This document shows positions 43,896 to 55,000 of a stretch of DNA of 64,000 bases, in pieces; positions within the stretch are counted from its first letter, which is position 1, and each line of letters starts with the position of its first letter. The position numbers and the translations under genes are program-made. The notes beneath the pieces are model-generated. The model was not told the origin of the DNA. It did no database searches and was given only the letters and a program-made list of their open reading frames with translations. The DNA is from Heligmosomoides polygyrus polygyrus (taxonomy: Eukaryota; Nematoda; Chromadorea; Rhabditida; Heligmosomidae): NCBI GenBank assembly GCA_947396885.1, contig OX377203.1:22075253-22139252 (forward strand), given 5' to 3'.

Positions 43896-44353
43896 GGCCT
43901 ATGGTATACTCCCGTGTCGTGCTGGCGACGGACTAGGGGTAACTCTCAATGATGCGCTTTTGCTGCAGTGGCGGACGGCGTAGTGAGAGTCGCGGTTGTT
44001 AGTTGTCGCGCCGTCGCTCCCGCGTCGCGTCGCAGAGGGTGTTATAGGCCCCGTTTATACTTCGACGCTGAGCGACGCCACGCCACGTGTTGTGGCCATA
44101 TTGATCGAGCGACGCGATCGGTCAGTTTGGCCACTATACATGCCGTCGCGTCACTCTCGTCAGAAGTATAAACGTGCCCATACTTCCGAGTGGCGGGAGC
44201 GGCACATACTCCCGCTCGACGGCCGCCGCTGGCCGAGAGGGGGAAGCGCCCGTCGTGCACTACTTTTGCACTTGTTTCGTCCGCGCGTCGCGAGGCATCA
44301 CCGTCGCTGTGCAATGTCGCGTCGCTGCGGTGGACGGCAGTATACCATAGGCC
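43896..44353. mobile_element. PIF/Harbinger-like MITE containing another MITE
   Basis: Outer ends are GGCCTATGGTATACTCCCG-type and their complement TATACCATAGGCC; the flanks TCA (43893-43895) and TTA (44354-44356) are a 3-bp duplication with one change. The interior is rich in CGTCGC blocks. A second MITE of related type sits inside at 44047-44179. Confidence 0.7.
44047..44179. mobile_element. Inner PIF/Harbinger-like MITE
   Basis: The ends GGCCCCGTTTATACTTC and GAAGTATAAACGTGCCC are inverted copies, flanked by ATA on both sides (44044-44046, 44180-44182). Its centre (GGCCATATTGATCGAGCGAC) is shared with the copy at 47436-47561. Confidence 0.75.
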
Positions 44354-44539
44354 TTAGTTCGCCATAACTCGGTAGGTCCAAGATCTGCTGTTCGAGGCGT
44401 GGAGATTTTTGCAGCAGTGTTCTTTTTCTTCTGTCAGACATACGCCGGAGTTAGGAATCAGCTAGTCAGGTCGTACTGTAATTAATTAATGTAATTTTCT
44501 GTAGAGAGTAAGCGTTCCCACCAAGCGATGATTTGTCTA

Positions 44540-46121
44540 ACCAGGATACTATCTCAACAGTAGGTCGGAACGGCTCAAATGTAGTATATGGGCAGAACCG
44601 CCTCTCTCTGGGAAACAACAAAATGCAAATATCTCGACCCCAATACAACCAATACAACTCTGCGCAGAGTTAGGGACGACGGAAGTCGCGGGTTGGCGCC
44701 CTGTTGATTCACGTGCTCCACAGCTGACGGGCGCGCGCGGGATAAGGGCTCGTATCGCGGCTAAGCGCAGTGCACATGTGGCGTAGTAGGGAAGAGCTCG
44801 GGCTCGTAAACGCGGGTCGGGGGTTAGGATCCCGCAGGCTGCGTTCGTTTTGCACTTTTGCAAGATCCATGTTTATCATATAGGTAATCCACCTAGGGGT
44901 ATTAAAGTGTGTTATAGAGCATGTTTACATATAGCATATGCTTCAAACTACAGATTAGCTAAAATGTTCACTTCTGTGTGTCACTTATTTTAAGCCTATT
45001 TTGTGTGAAGCTATAGTTATTTAACGATAGATATTTTGTGGCACTAGTAAAAAGTTCCGACTCCACCGACAAGACTTCGGTCAAAAAAAAATTTTTTTCT
45101 CTGAAACTTTGTCTGGGGGGGGGGGGGGTATTTGGGGTGCTGATCACGAATCTCACATCCGTTTTTCACGATGCGGTCGGAGACCACCCATACAGTTAAC
45201 AAGGGTGGTCCAGGCAGGGTCACCGATTTCGCTGAAACTTCGTCTAGGGGGTTATTTGGTGTGCTGATCACGAATCTGACGTCCGTCTTTCACGATTCGG
45301 TCGGAGGCCACCCATACCGTTAACAAGGGTGGTCCAGGCAGGGTCACCGATTTCGCTGAAACTTCGTATAAGGGGTTATTTGGGATGCTGATCACGAATC
45401 TGACATTCGTTTTTCATGATTCTGTCTCTACCTGCCGTCATCGGCAGAAACTATAAGAATGTAATCCTCTGCCTTCCTGTATCTATATTATTCATTCGAA
45501 TCGTGAAAAACGGATGTCAGATTTGTCATCAGCACCCCAAATAACCCCTAGACAAAGTTTCAGCGAAATTTTTTTTTTTTGACCGAAGTCTTGTCGGTGG
45601 AGTCGGAACTTTTAACAAGTGCCACAAAATATCTATCGTTACATAACTACGGCTTCACACAAAATAGGCTTAAAATAAGTGACACAGAAGTGGACATTTC
45701 AGCTAATCTGTAGTTTGAAGCATATGCTATATGTAAACATGCTCTATAACACACTTTAATACCCCTAGGTGGATTACCTATATGATAAACATGAATCTTG
45801 CAAAAGTGCAAAACGAACGCAACCTGCGGGATCCTAACCCCCGACCCGCGTTTACGAGCCCGAGCTCTTCCCTACTACGCCACATGTGCACTGCGCTTAG
45901 CCGCGATACGAGCCCTTATCCCGCGCGCGCCCGTCAGCTGTGGAGCACGTGAATCAACAGGGCGCCAACCCGCGACTTCCGTCGTCCCTAACTCTGCGCA
46001 GAGTTGTATTGGTTGTATTGGGGTCGAGATATTTGCACTTTGTTATTTCCCAGGGAGAGGCGGTTCTGCCCATATACTACATTTGAGCCGTTCCGACCTA
46101 CCGTTGAGATAGTATCCTGGT
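44540..46121. mobile_element. 1.6-kb foldback with tRNA-like arms
   Basis: Arms of roughly 580 bases (44540-45120 and 45545-46121) are near-identical inverted copies. The ends are ACCAGGATACTATCTCAACA and its mirror at TATCCTGGT. Each arm holds a tRNA-like block with a consensus A box (TGGCGTAGTAGG, 44779-44790) and a weak B box (GGTTAGGATCC, 44822-44832). The centre (about 45120-45545) consists of G-run units related to the 36648 foldback. A smaller element with the same ends is at 52936-53403. The two arms carry the same 104-codon frame in mirror image, a by-product of their identity. Confidence 0.85.
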
Positions 46122-46506
46122 AAGCCTACTCAAGGAATCGTGTTACGCGTCAGTGATACTCTCTCACGATAGCGGCTGAGGCTCCCTCTCATAGTTTACA
46201 CTCACAGTCACTTTTGCTCCTGGATACTGAAACCTTGATGCGTTAGACTCCGCAGTTTATAAAAAAGGTGCTCCTTAAAGGATGCAAAAGAACTTCGTTT
46301 TGAAGAGTTCGCAGACTCTTCTTACTGGTAAGGAGCGGACGGGTTTTCGCACGGTACTTTTACTATATATTTTTGTGAAGAAACTTCTTTACAAGGCAGA
46401 TTTGGTCAAACTCGCCTGTATTTTCATTTAATTCGTTGCCATGCAATTCAGAAATACTATTTAGCGTTGGAACCTCAGGAAACAACGACGAATCTGCTGT
46501 ATACTT
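46122..46506. other. Unassigned region
   Basis: No supported feature. Confidence 0.25.
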
Positions 46507-47345
46507 TTCACATCGAATTGGACATCTCAAATCAAATTGGACACTTCTAAGCTAGCCAAAGGCTTTTGAATACAAGGCGAACTCTTCTGAATTGAAGTGA
46601 GCTTCTTCTACATTGACCCATAGACTCCAAAAAGGTTAGAATAATTTTTTGTTCAAGGAAAAGTTTAATACAGCTTTCTTTGAAGTTTTAATTGGTGTAC
46701 CCAAAAAAATGAACTCATTGTTTGAAATTTTATAAAATTTTTATTTTTCGAGGAAAAATAATGGTTCAAAGCTGTTTTAAAAAGCAGGAAGGTGACCAGT
46801 TTAGTGACAAAGGAAGAGATTGCGCTATGCCCTTTTCCAAGATGTCGCCATTTTTATTCGAGTGATAGCAGAAGTTCTGTTTGCATGGAATTTTACACCT
46901 GTTAACGATACAACAAAAACAGCTGGCAAAACACATTCTCCAGTTTGATGATTTATGTTACTGACTTTTACACTCCATTAAATAAAAGATGCGGCCAAGT
47001 TTTTCAGCGCATGGCGTGATCTGGTCATTTAATGCGCTATATGCTTGCTTCTTTGCTGTGCTTTATGACAAATTTTAATTGATTATTTTTCTCTAAAAGT
47101 AAAATTTTTTAGAATTATTACACATATTGGGGCAAGTAAGCTGAGATATTTCAAAGAATGTTTTCCTTGAACAAAATTTTATTTTAGCCATCACATTGAG
47201 TTTGCGGTTTAACCTACCTGAAGACCACCTTGGTTTGGAAAAGTTAGCTTTGACTTCGAAGGTCTTAAAGCTAGCTTAGAAGAGTGTCCAATTGGATTTG
47301 AAAAGCTTCGGAATTAGAAATTCGACGTAAAAATGGCATACAATC
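46507..47345. mobile_element. Old AT-rich element with inverted ends
   Basis: The left part has TCGAATTGGACATCTCAAAT and GGACACTTCTAAGCTAGC; the right part has the reverse, GCTAGCTTAGAAGAGTGTCC and TTCGACGTAAAAATGGCAT. The internal sequence is AT-rich and without coding potential. Sequence at 25050-25300 and 26003-26030 belongs to the same family. Confidence 0.5.
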
Positions 47346-47435
47346 AGAATTTAAAGTTTCGGGGTTCCATTGGAATATGAAACTACAGTAAGAAAAACGA
47401 AGAAGACATATAATCATCGCAACGGCGCCCCCTCT

Positions 47436-47561
47436 CCCGTTTATACTTCTACGCCGAGCACCGCGACACCATATTGTGGCGAAATTGATCGAGCGACGAG
47501 ATTGATCAATTTGGCCACTATACATGCCTTCGCATCGCTTGGCGTCGGAAATATGAACGTG
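47436..47561. mobile_element. PIF-like MITE fragment
   Basis: CCCGTTTATACTTCTACGCC and the block GATCAATTTGGCCACTATAC match the inner MITE at 44047-44179; the right end is GGAAATATGAACGTGAG. It is adjacent to a further MITE-like end, GAAGTGTGAATGGGCCC, at 47680-47697. Confidence 0.55.
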
Positions 47562-47820
47562 AGATTAACATTAATGTCCAACAAATTCTTTTTCATACAT
47601 ATGCATCGATTTTTCCTGAGCGATCGCCCAGCAAAAATCGATACCTATGATTTACCCGGCCAACCACTCGCTCCCGTTGCGAAGTGTGAATGGGCCCTAA
47701 GTTGCACATAGTAGTTTTTGAATAAAAGGACACTGTAGTGGGAATGTTTGTGAGCTTGCACCACTAAAATTTTTTCGACGCCTAAATTTCGGCACGGTAG
47801 TGGCGCTGCATCCGGCGCAG

Positions 47821-47934
47821 TTGAGTAGAGGTTTCCATGAATCATCGCAAATCGTGATATCCCACAGTTCAAGAGGTTCTAGTTCCATGCGTGGGGCCTC
47901 GCGACATCTATGCGTAGATGGTAACGGTGAAGTG
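47821..47934 (+). other. Candidate isolated exon, 38 codons
   Basis: An acceptor-like TCCGGCGCAG ends at 47820. The open segment encodes GFHESSQIVISHSSRGSSSM then RGASRHLCVDGNGEV, and a consensus donor GTAAGC starts at 47935. Length 114 bases keeps phase 0, matching the start of the second exon of the gene at 52204. It could be an alternative 5' exon of that gene, or chance. No start codon is visible upstream. Confidence 0.25.
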
Positions 47935-48510
47935 GTAAGCTTTTACAGCTACAACTTTTCATGTGTGCTGTGTTTTTGTTCTAATGACGAGTTTTGAAGG
48001 CTTTTTCTCGTTGGCTAGACACGAGTGTGCCGCTTTTGATAAGGACGAATGTTTCGCGGTTCAGTTCTGTAAGTCGTAAACTGCTATCGGACGCATGGTA
48101 AGGGACAAAGAGTAAGGAGCGATTGGAGTATTTGTTGATAATTCGGAGTCGAACTGATATCTCTGGAAGGTGTTTATCCGTTCTTCCTTGAAACATGGTG
48201 TCAAAGTAGGAATCCCAACTTTAATTTGAGATATTCACGTGACGATTTACGGGAGAAGGATCCACTTGAAAATGACGCGGACAAGTGCCTGTGGAGCCAA
48301 TTAGCTGCTACCCATGATTTCTCCTAGGGAGCATTCGTTTCTAAATGACATGATTACTTCATGGCTGTTGTAAGTGTTTTTTATCATTGTTCTCGAGGAA
48401 ACGAAATTGAATAATTGAAGAGAAGTTGACAGAAATAGTTTAGAGAATTAAGGTGCTCGCATCTTCGAAGAAAATTAGTTTTGTTTTGGGTATATAGCGC
48501 CGTTGACTAA
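47935..48510. other. Unassigned region
   Basis: No supported feature beyond the TAA target duplication at 48508-48510. Confidence 0.25.
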
Positions 48511-48866
48511 AGGCCTCCGCATACTTTTGCGGCAAAGCGGCGGTCCTATTCCTAACCGTAGGGCATGGACGCAGCAGAGCTTGCCGCCGGCTGCGAGCGG
48601 TGATTCACACCATTATTGTTGCCGCCGCTGATGAATTGCCGCGGATTTGCCGCCGCAGCTGTCGTCTGCGTACTTGGTGACCACGGCAGGGATCGGATAG
48701 AGACAGAATGCGCAAAGCGAGTAGCAGAAGTGGGTCCCGACTAGAAAAAGCCCAGTGCTTCTGCCGGTTGCCATCGCCGATTGCCGCCAGCAAGACAAGT
48801 GTGCGTCAGTGGCGCGCTTCATGAGTTTTGCCGCTCGCCACTTGCCGCAAAAGTGTGTGGAGGCTC
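48511..48866. mobile_element. PIF/Harbinger-like MITE, 356 bp
   Basis: The ends AGGCCTCCGCATACTTTTGC and AAAAGTGTGTGGAGGCTC are inverted, flanked by TAA at 48508-48510 and 48867-48869. The interior is rich in GCCGCCG and TTGCCGC blocks that pair across the element. Confidence 0.85.
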
Positions 48867-49006
48867 TAAGATTCACTTGGCGGCGATGAACAAAATGATC
48901 ATGTTGTTTTATGTCACCATTCAAACTTGGGTTCTAGTGTACTTAGTGTACCGCCCTAAATCTTGTTCAAAATAGGTCTACTAGGGGTAATCTGCCATGG
49001 GAAGAA

Positions 49007-49644
49007 CGAATATCATTGTCGTTTTTTGCAGAAATGCCGTATAAGCCCGCTATATTAAGCTCGAATCGCCAAGGCCTTGCAAAATAGCACACGCCAGTAA
49101 GAGAAGCAGAGTGTGCGCCCTCTACCGATGCGCACTATTTCGCCGTCTTTAGTCTGCAGCAGAGCTTACGCCGGTAAAAGACTACATCTACATTCGCTGT
49201 GTGTATCTAGTTGCCACGCCTGCACGCCACGGCATGCTGTGGTAACCCCCCCCCCCCCCCCGTCGGAGACGGCCGCGAATGTGTGCTAGTAGGGGGGGGG
49301 GGGGGGACGGTCAGGAGGTACATCCGCCCCTGCTGGGGCGCGTGCGATCTTCCTCTCATCTCCCTTTCTCACCCACCTTCAACCCCCTAGGCCTCACCGA
49401 GATTCTAACGGCTGCCTTACGAAACTTTTGACACGCGAAACAAATGTTTCCGGTCCTCAGAATAGCGGCTGTACCCCCTGACGCCACGCCCCTCGGCAGG
49501 GGTGGGTGTACCTTCTGTCGCGCTGCCTAGTAGGGGCGAAGTCTGTCTCTCACCAGCGCGCGCTGTTTCGCAAGGCCTTGGGCGATTCGAACTTAATATA
49601 GCGGGCTTATAAGGCATTTCCGCAAAAAACGACTATGATATTCG
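49007..49644. mobile_element. Foldback element, 638 bp, with C and G runs
   Basis: Arms of about 90-110 bases (CGAATATCATTGTCG, TATAAGCCCGCTATATTAAG, CGAATCGCC) recur inverted at 49555-49644. The centre holds a C run (49244-49260) facing a G run (about 49291-49306). No clear duplication was identified. Confidence 0.75.
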
Positions 49645-51372
49645 TATTCGTATTTATTTGTGTTAAAACTGTGCCCCTTATTACTTCAACGGCCTCAAAT
49701 ATGCTTTAAAATTTTGAAATACGCACTTACGCAGTCCATCAAGTCAGTATAATTCGCAAAGGGATGTTGTGAGGAACGCGCATCCACATCTTACTCCTTG
49801 AAACATGTGATGATTACTGGGGTCAAGGGGGTGAGAGATTTATAACGAGGAAATATACAAATATAGAACTCTCTAGGGTGGCTTATTGAAGCGGACAAAA
49901 ACTGACGAGCCGGGCTTTGGTTTTCTTCTCACCTGATCACTGAACACGGTCGTAATCTCGCAAACGAATCTTGCCCTGTGCTATGAAGGGCCGACCGCGT
50001 GACAGATATGCAGCGGCGACATGTTTTGCGGCTTGTTTTGCTTCTGAAAGTTCACAATGCGTTCGTTGCTCCAATCATCGCTAGTCACCTTTAGAGCCCC
50101 ATCTACTCGCCTGATCGTTGATTTCTTCTTCAATTCTTATTAGCACAGTGAGGTCTCTACGAAATGTGGATGAGGTCAGAGATACAGTCACTCGCAGCCA
50201 ACCCGCTCGCGTTTGTATGAATTGTGGCTTAACAATTTATTTTTTGTTGCACGTTATTCGCTGGTCTGAACTGTACGGCACCATCTAAAGAAAACTGTTC
50301 GAAAGTCGCACTGTAAAATTTGATCTCCCATTTTGCTAGTGGAACTCCAAAGTCCTTATCTCAATATTAGTAAAATTACCTTTTTTGTTAGGAGCTCGAT
50401 TTTTCGGCATTCACTTCATTATGGTGTTACATAGTTTGGCTTTCGAGTACTAGTTGCTACGGTGACCTTTACGGGGAGGCAGTAATGCGCCAGCCAATCA
50501 ATGCACCGATCGCTCAGGCTCCCGTTGGATGCCGCACTCAGTTGGTGCGATATGATTGGTCTGGTGCGTGCTTCACTCCTCTTCAAGGACCACAATCTGA
50601 CGCCATTTGGTTTCTGTTAAATTCAGTTCAACACACAAAGTTGTTAGAATTTTCCATTGGAGTGCACATTTAACTACCTAGGATTTACCCGGTTCACCGG
50701 CATTTTTCGTTAAATTCTTTATCGGAGTTTAACGTCAACATTTTCCGTTAAGTTGCATTAACGATATTTTCGAGATTTACAGAAATTGTTTAACTTTTTT
50801 CCATACAGGTTGCATCTCTTTGTTTTTCTTTGCTCCAGGTTTTGTAGAAATAATACATCCTTGTGGAACCACAAGAACCGTCCATTTAATTCGTTGGAGA
50901 GATGAAGTCGACGCTGTCCTCGCCTTTCTCTGTATTCGCCAGTTGCTTGCATTTTTGTTGCTTGTTTACCAGTTTATTTATTTGCGTCCTCGTGTTCTTT
51001 GACCATCGTTTTATCGTTCTTTGACCGATCACAAAACTGATTCCTGCGTTGTCAGGAAACTAGTTACCCTAAAAGTTATCTTAATGCTAGGGTCACGATA
51101 GTCACTTGTTGTGAAAATAAGTATGGGGAGATCTAATTATTATTAAGGTGGAAGTCTCGATAAAGAAGAGCATTTCTTCTTCATGAATGCCCTCAAACTG
51201 GGTGCGGCGTTTGTTATGTTAGTCTGATTTAGCAGATTTATCGTATTTACCGCAAAAAATTGTTGAAAAGTTATCGAATAAAATTTAGCTCACCCTCTGT
51301 TCTCCATATTCATAATTTCATACTGCCTGCTTCTTAAAAGGAGACTTCTATGCCAAAGACAATATTCGAAAA
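49645..51372. other. Unassigned 1.7-kb region upstream of the host gene
   Basis: It has splice-acceptor-like sites (for example TTTTTTGTTAG near 50391 and CTTTGCTCCAG near 50839) but no frame that can be joined confidently to the downstream gene. A 62-codon frame at 50485-50673 and a hydrophobic 45-codon frame starting with the ATG at 50902 are noted without assignment. Confidence 0.3.
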
Positions 51373-51380
51373 AATAAAAC

Positions 51381-51555
51381 GGTACTAAGCGGGCTGGTGC
51401 CCGCTGTACACCGACAAGGTGTCTTAGAACGGGTAAGTTAGATCAGTCACACCGCGTAGTTCCTTCCCTTTCCTAGTTTGCCTAGAAACCGTGTTTATTT
51501 GAGTGTTCCACGACCATGGTCTTATAATGGAGCGGGCACCAGCCCGCTTAGTACC
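51381..51555. mobile_element. hAT-type MITE, 175 bp
   Basis: The ends GGTACTAAGCGGGCTGGTGC and GCACCAGCCCGCTTAGTACC are perfect inverted copies over 20 bases. A perfect 8-bp duplication AATAAAAC flanks it at 51373-51380 and 51556-51563. Confidence 0.9.
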
Positions 51556-52030
51556 AATAAAACTACATTATACCAATAAAACTACTTCATCTGCTTTATT
51601 GACCCACATCAAGGAAGGTTTACTAAGCAGTGATATATCCTGCGAGTGACTATATTTCCGACCATCACTGTAGTGAAATTCGGTTTATCTTTGATCCCAA
51701 CAGCAACAATTGCCACCAAAATGGCTAGAAATGGTACTCATCTTACGTAGGAACGCGAAACCGTCTTGACATAGAGACATCCCGCTTCCAGTGGTGATCA
51801 TATCATTCATCGACTAATTGCTGCTCTGGAGTCGTTACCCAAGCAGACGGGTGGTGATAAAGGTAATTAAAAACCCTGCTGGAAACAGCTTGTTGTCATT
51901 AAGCGAAAAACGAAGAGTTTCTGGATGGAAGGGGTTGGTTTTGCTCAGGAGGTCGCTATTTGTATTCCATATACTGCGGGGTGAATCAGAGAAAACCGCA
52001 AATGCACGTTCTTTGTACTTTGATCAGCAT

Positions 52031-52035
52031 TTCAG
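52031..52035 (+). promoter_or_regulatory. Possible trans-splice acceptor for the host gene
   Basis: CATTTCAG ends at 52035, 50 bases before the start codon. This is a typical nematode spliced-leader acceptor position and sequence. A short upstream ATG (CCATGTGA) intervenes, so the site remains tentative. Confidence 0.35.
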
Positions 52036-52085
52036 ATACTGCACGATAGATTCCATGTGAATGAACAGCAGCATCGTCGAGCAGT

Positions 52086-55000
52086 ATGTCGCTAGTTTCC
52101 GCTGTCCTGTCTCCTTTCGTAGGGGTTTTTCTTTTTCTGTATTCGAATGTAAGTCGTACCGCATCTGTATTTCCTAACCTTGTCTCCTATCTGCACCTTC
52201 CAGATTCTATTGATTTTGCTCACTTTGACGATCTCTGGTGTGTTGGCGTTCCTGATTTCGTACTACTTCTACGGTTACTCCTCGAATCTGCCAAGTCGCT
52301 CCAGTTCTTCAGACGGCTCTCCTACTAGTGGGTTGCTTTATTTCGTTTTTCTTCATTTTTGTTAAATTTTGTTCTGCAGGTTTCTTTAAATTACTAGACA
52401 TTTGTACCTTATTATGCTTTTGTTCAAATGCAAAAGGTGCAGGACTGGTTCCGAGGGTTACTTTCTGATTTACTTCGCAACATACCCGGCCAAACCCTCT
52501 GTCCGTATGTGTGGAAAGTGGACCCTAGGCCTATTCTAGCAGGGTGAAGAATTGAGCTGGCAACAGGCTAGATTGTGCATCTCACTTTAAAAGCGAAGTG
52601 CGCCTTGAATAACCTCTATAGTATCACCTAGAAGTGTCCCTGGAAAAGTATTCTGCAAGCATGACCCCTTCAAATAGAATAGAAAAAGCTGAAGTTCTTT
52701 TCCAACTTCTCCGCGATTGTCTGTTTCTGTACGTGTTACCTCAGCAGCTTTTTGTGAACGTATATCGAACAGATTACAAGAAGTAATCCGCATCAGATGA
52801 CATGTAAGGGAAAATGGCGTTAGTTAATCAATTTTGGAGTTTCACTGAAGCACGCATTCCACCTTTTCGCCGTAAGTGCTTATTCTGACCTCAGCTGACA
52901 GTAAATCCACCGACACCGTTGGGCTGAAGCTACTAACCAGGAAACTATCTCAACGGTAGGTCGGAAAGGTCCAAGTGCTGTATATGGGCAGAATCGCCAC
53001 TCTCTGGGAAACAGCAAAATGCAAATATCTTGACCCCAATACAATTCTGTGCAGAGTTAGGGACAAAGGAAGTTGGGCCGCTGACGACGTTAGCTCTCTG
53101 CCTGCGTGCGGAGGGCGGGCTAAAGTTGGCTGGAAACAGCGATGACGAGAGAGCGGTGGTGGCGCAGTGGGTAGAGGGGCGGCGTAATCCCCGTGATCAC
53201 TGTTTCCAGCCAACTTGAGCCCGCCCTCCGCGTGCATGCAGAGGGCTAACGTCGCCAAAAGCCCAACTTCCGTCGTCCCTAGCTCTGCGCAGAGTTGTAT
53301 TGGGGTCGAGATATTTGCATTTTGTTGTTTCCCAGAGAGAGGCGATTCTGCCCATATACAGCACTTGGGCCGTTCCGACCTACCGTTGAGATGGTCTCCT
53401 GGTAAGACAAATTTTGGTTAGTAGCCGACCATGAACTGGTTTGAAGCTGATCATGAAAGGGTTCGGAACCGAACAGCGAAAGGCGGCCACGTCCTTCGCT
53501 GCACAATAGCAACAAGTGTTGCGGGGGGCGTGGTCGCCTTTCGCTGCTCAGTTCCAAACCCTTTCATGGTCGATTGCTAAGCAACGGGTTTCAAACCAGT
53601 TCATGGTCGGTTACTAACCAAAATTTGTCTGAGTAAGCTTCTGTCCAACGGTGTCGATGGATTTAGTGTCAGACTTACCTCGCTAGGGTAGAACACAGAG
53701 TTTCGTTTTGGCGCGGGATTTTAAAACGTTGTAACGACGAATTGTCTCAAATACCTCGTAGAAGTAGAATGTGTGGAACCCACAATCGGCCATGGTTTGG
53801 GGCGGAATCATCCCTCTGACAGGACCCCTCTGGTTTTCGTGGATAAAGGAGTGAAAATCGAAAAAGGTGTGCACCAGCGAGACATTCTCGAGTCCGTAGT
53901 TCTTCCTTGGGTCCAGTAGCACTTCGGTGATGCCCATTGGACGTTTCAACAGGACTCTGCACCCGAACATAGGGCGAAGAGTACGCAGGCGTGGTGCAAG
54001 GTGCCAATTTCCCCGATTCCATCACGCCTTCGGAATGGCCGCCGTATTCTCCGGATTTGAATCCGATGGGCTATATTGTAGGCATTTTCAAGACTGGGGT
54101 CGGCATCAAGCGTCACCGCAGACTCCAGTCCCTGAAGGAATCGTAACGCCAGGAGTGGGAGCGATTGTTTCCTAATGACCTGCGGCCCATTGCCCCCAAA
54201 CTTCGCGAAGCGTTTGGCCCTTTGCATTCGCTCCAAGGGAGGCCCTTTCGAAACCACTTCAAGATGGTGTACCTTAGTGTTTGTGTTGTTGTAAATTAGT
54301 CGTCGTTTTTTCGAATTGTTGGTTGTTTTATAATTATGACAAAAAAAAATCTTGTCTACGTTATTTTGGTGCACCCTGTATTTCACATGAAATGGTGAAA
54401 ACTATGCATTGCATCCAGGGACGATCAGAGAAGCCCGCGAGTCGACCATTCATGAAAGCGATGAGGACAATCCCGGCAGTCCGAAGGTTGCCAAGCCAGA
54501 CGTCATCGAGTTGCGCCGGATGCGAAAACGAGACTGGGCCAAAAAGCTGTACAAAAGTATTCTGGTAGGCGCTCGTAGATTTAATATTGTCGTGAATCTT
54601 CTAAGGTGGACGGCTGTTTGAAATCATACGATTGAATCTCTTTTTCTTCGCGACTTTAGCTATTCATCGCTGTACATTGTCGTCACAGCCTCCATAGCCA
54701 ATGGTACTTCCCAACTAACTGTTTGAGCGCTGCTTCTAGAAGTCGTACCACATACATATATTAGGTTTTCCATTGAAGGATTCCATTTAGCTTCGATAAA
54801 TGGCTGTGTAGCTTATACGAGCCGCGATTTGGCGTGTTTCAGAAGAACGATTCGCCTAGACGCTCATCTGATGACTCGGACTCTAGTAATGGCAAGAATG
54901 TTCGTCCACGGTACCTGAAACGCCGACACTCTACGTCTGGTCCTCTTCAAATGGCCAAGGAGTGAGTTCGTAGTTATCTCGTCTTGAATTTACAACTTTT

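Noticed and set aside
44549..46112. Two nearly identical 104-codon frames in mirror image, resembling a duplicated gene pair
   Set aside because: They lie in the inverted arms of the foldback, over the tRNA-like block, with no domain or splice support. Arm identity explains the match.
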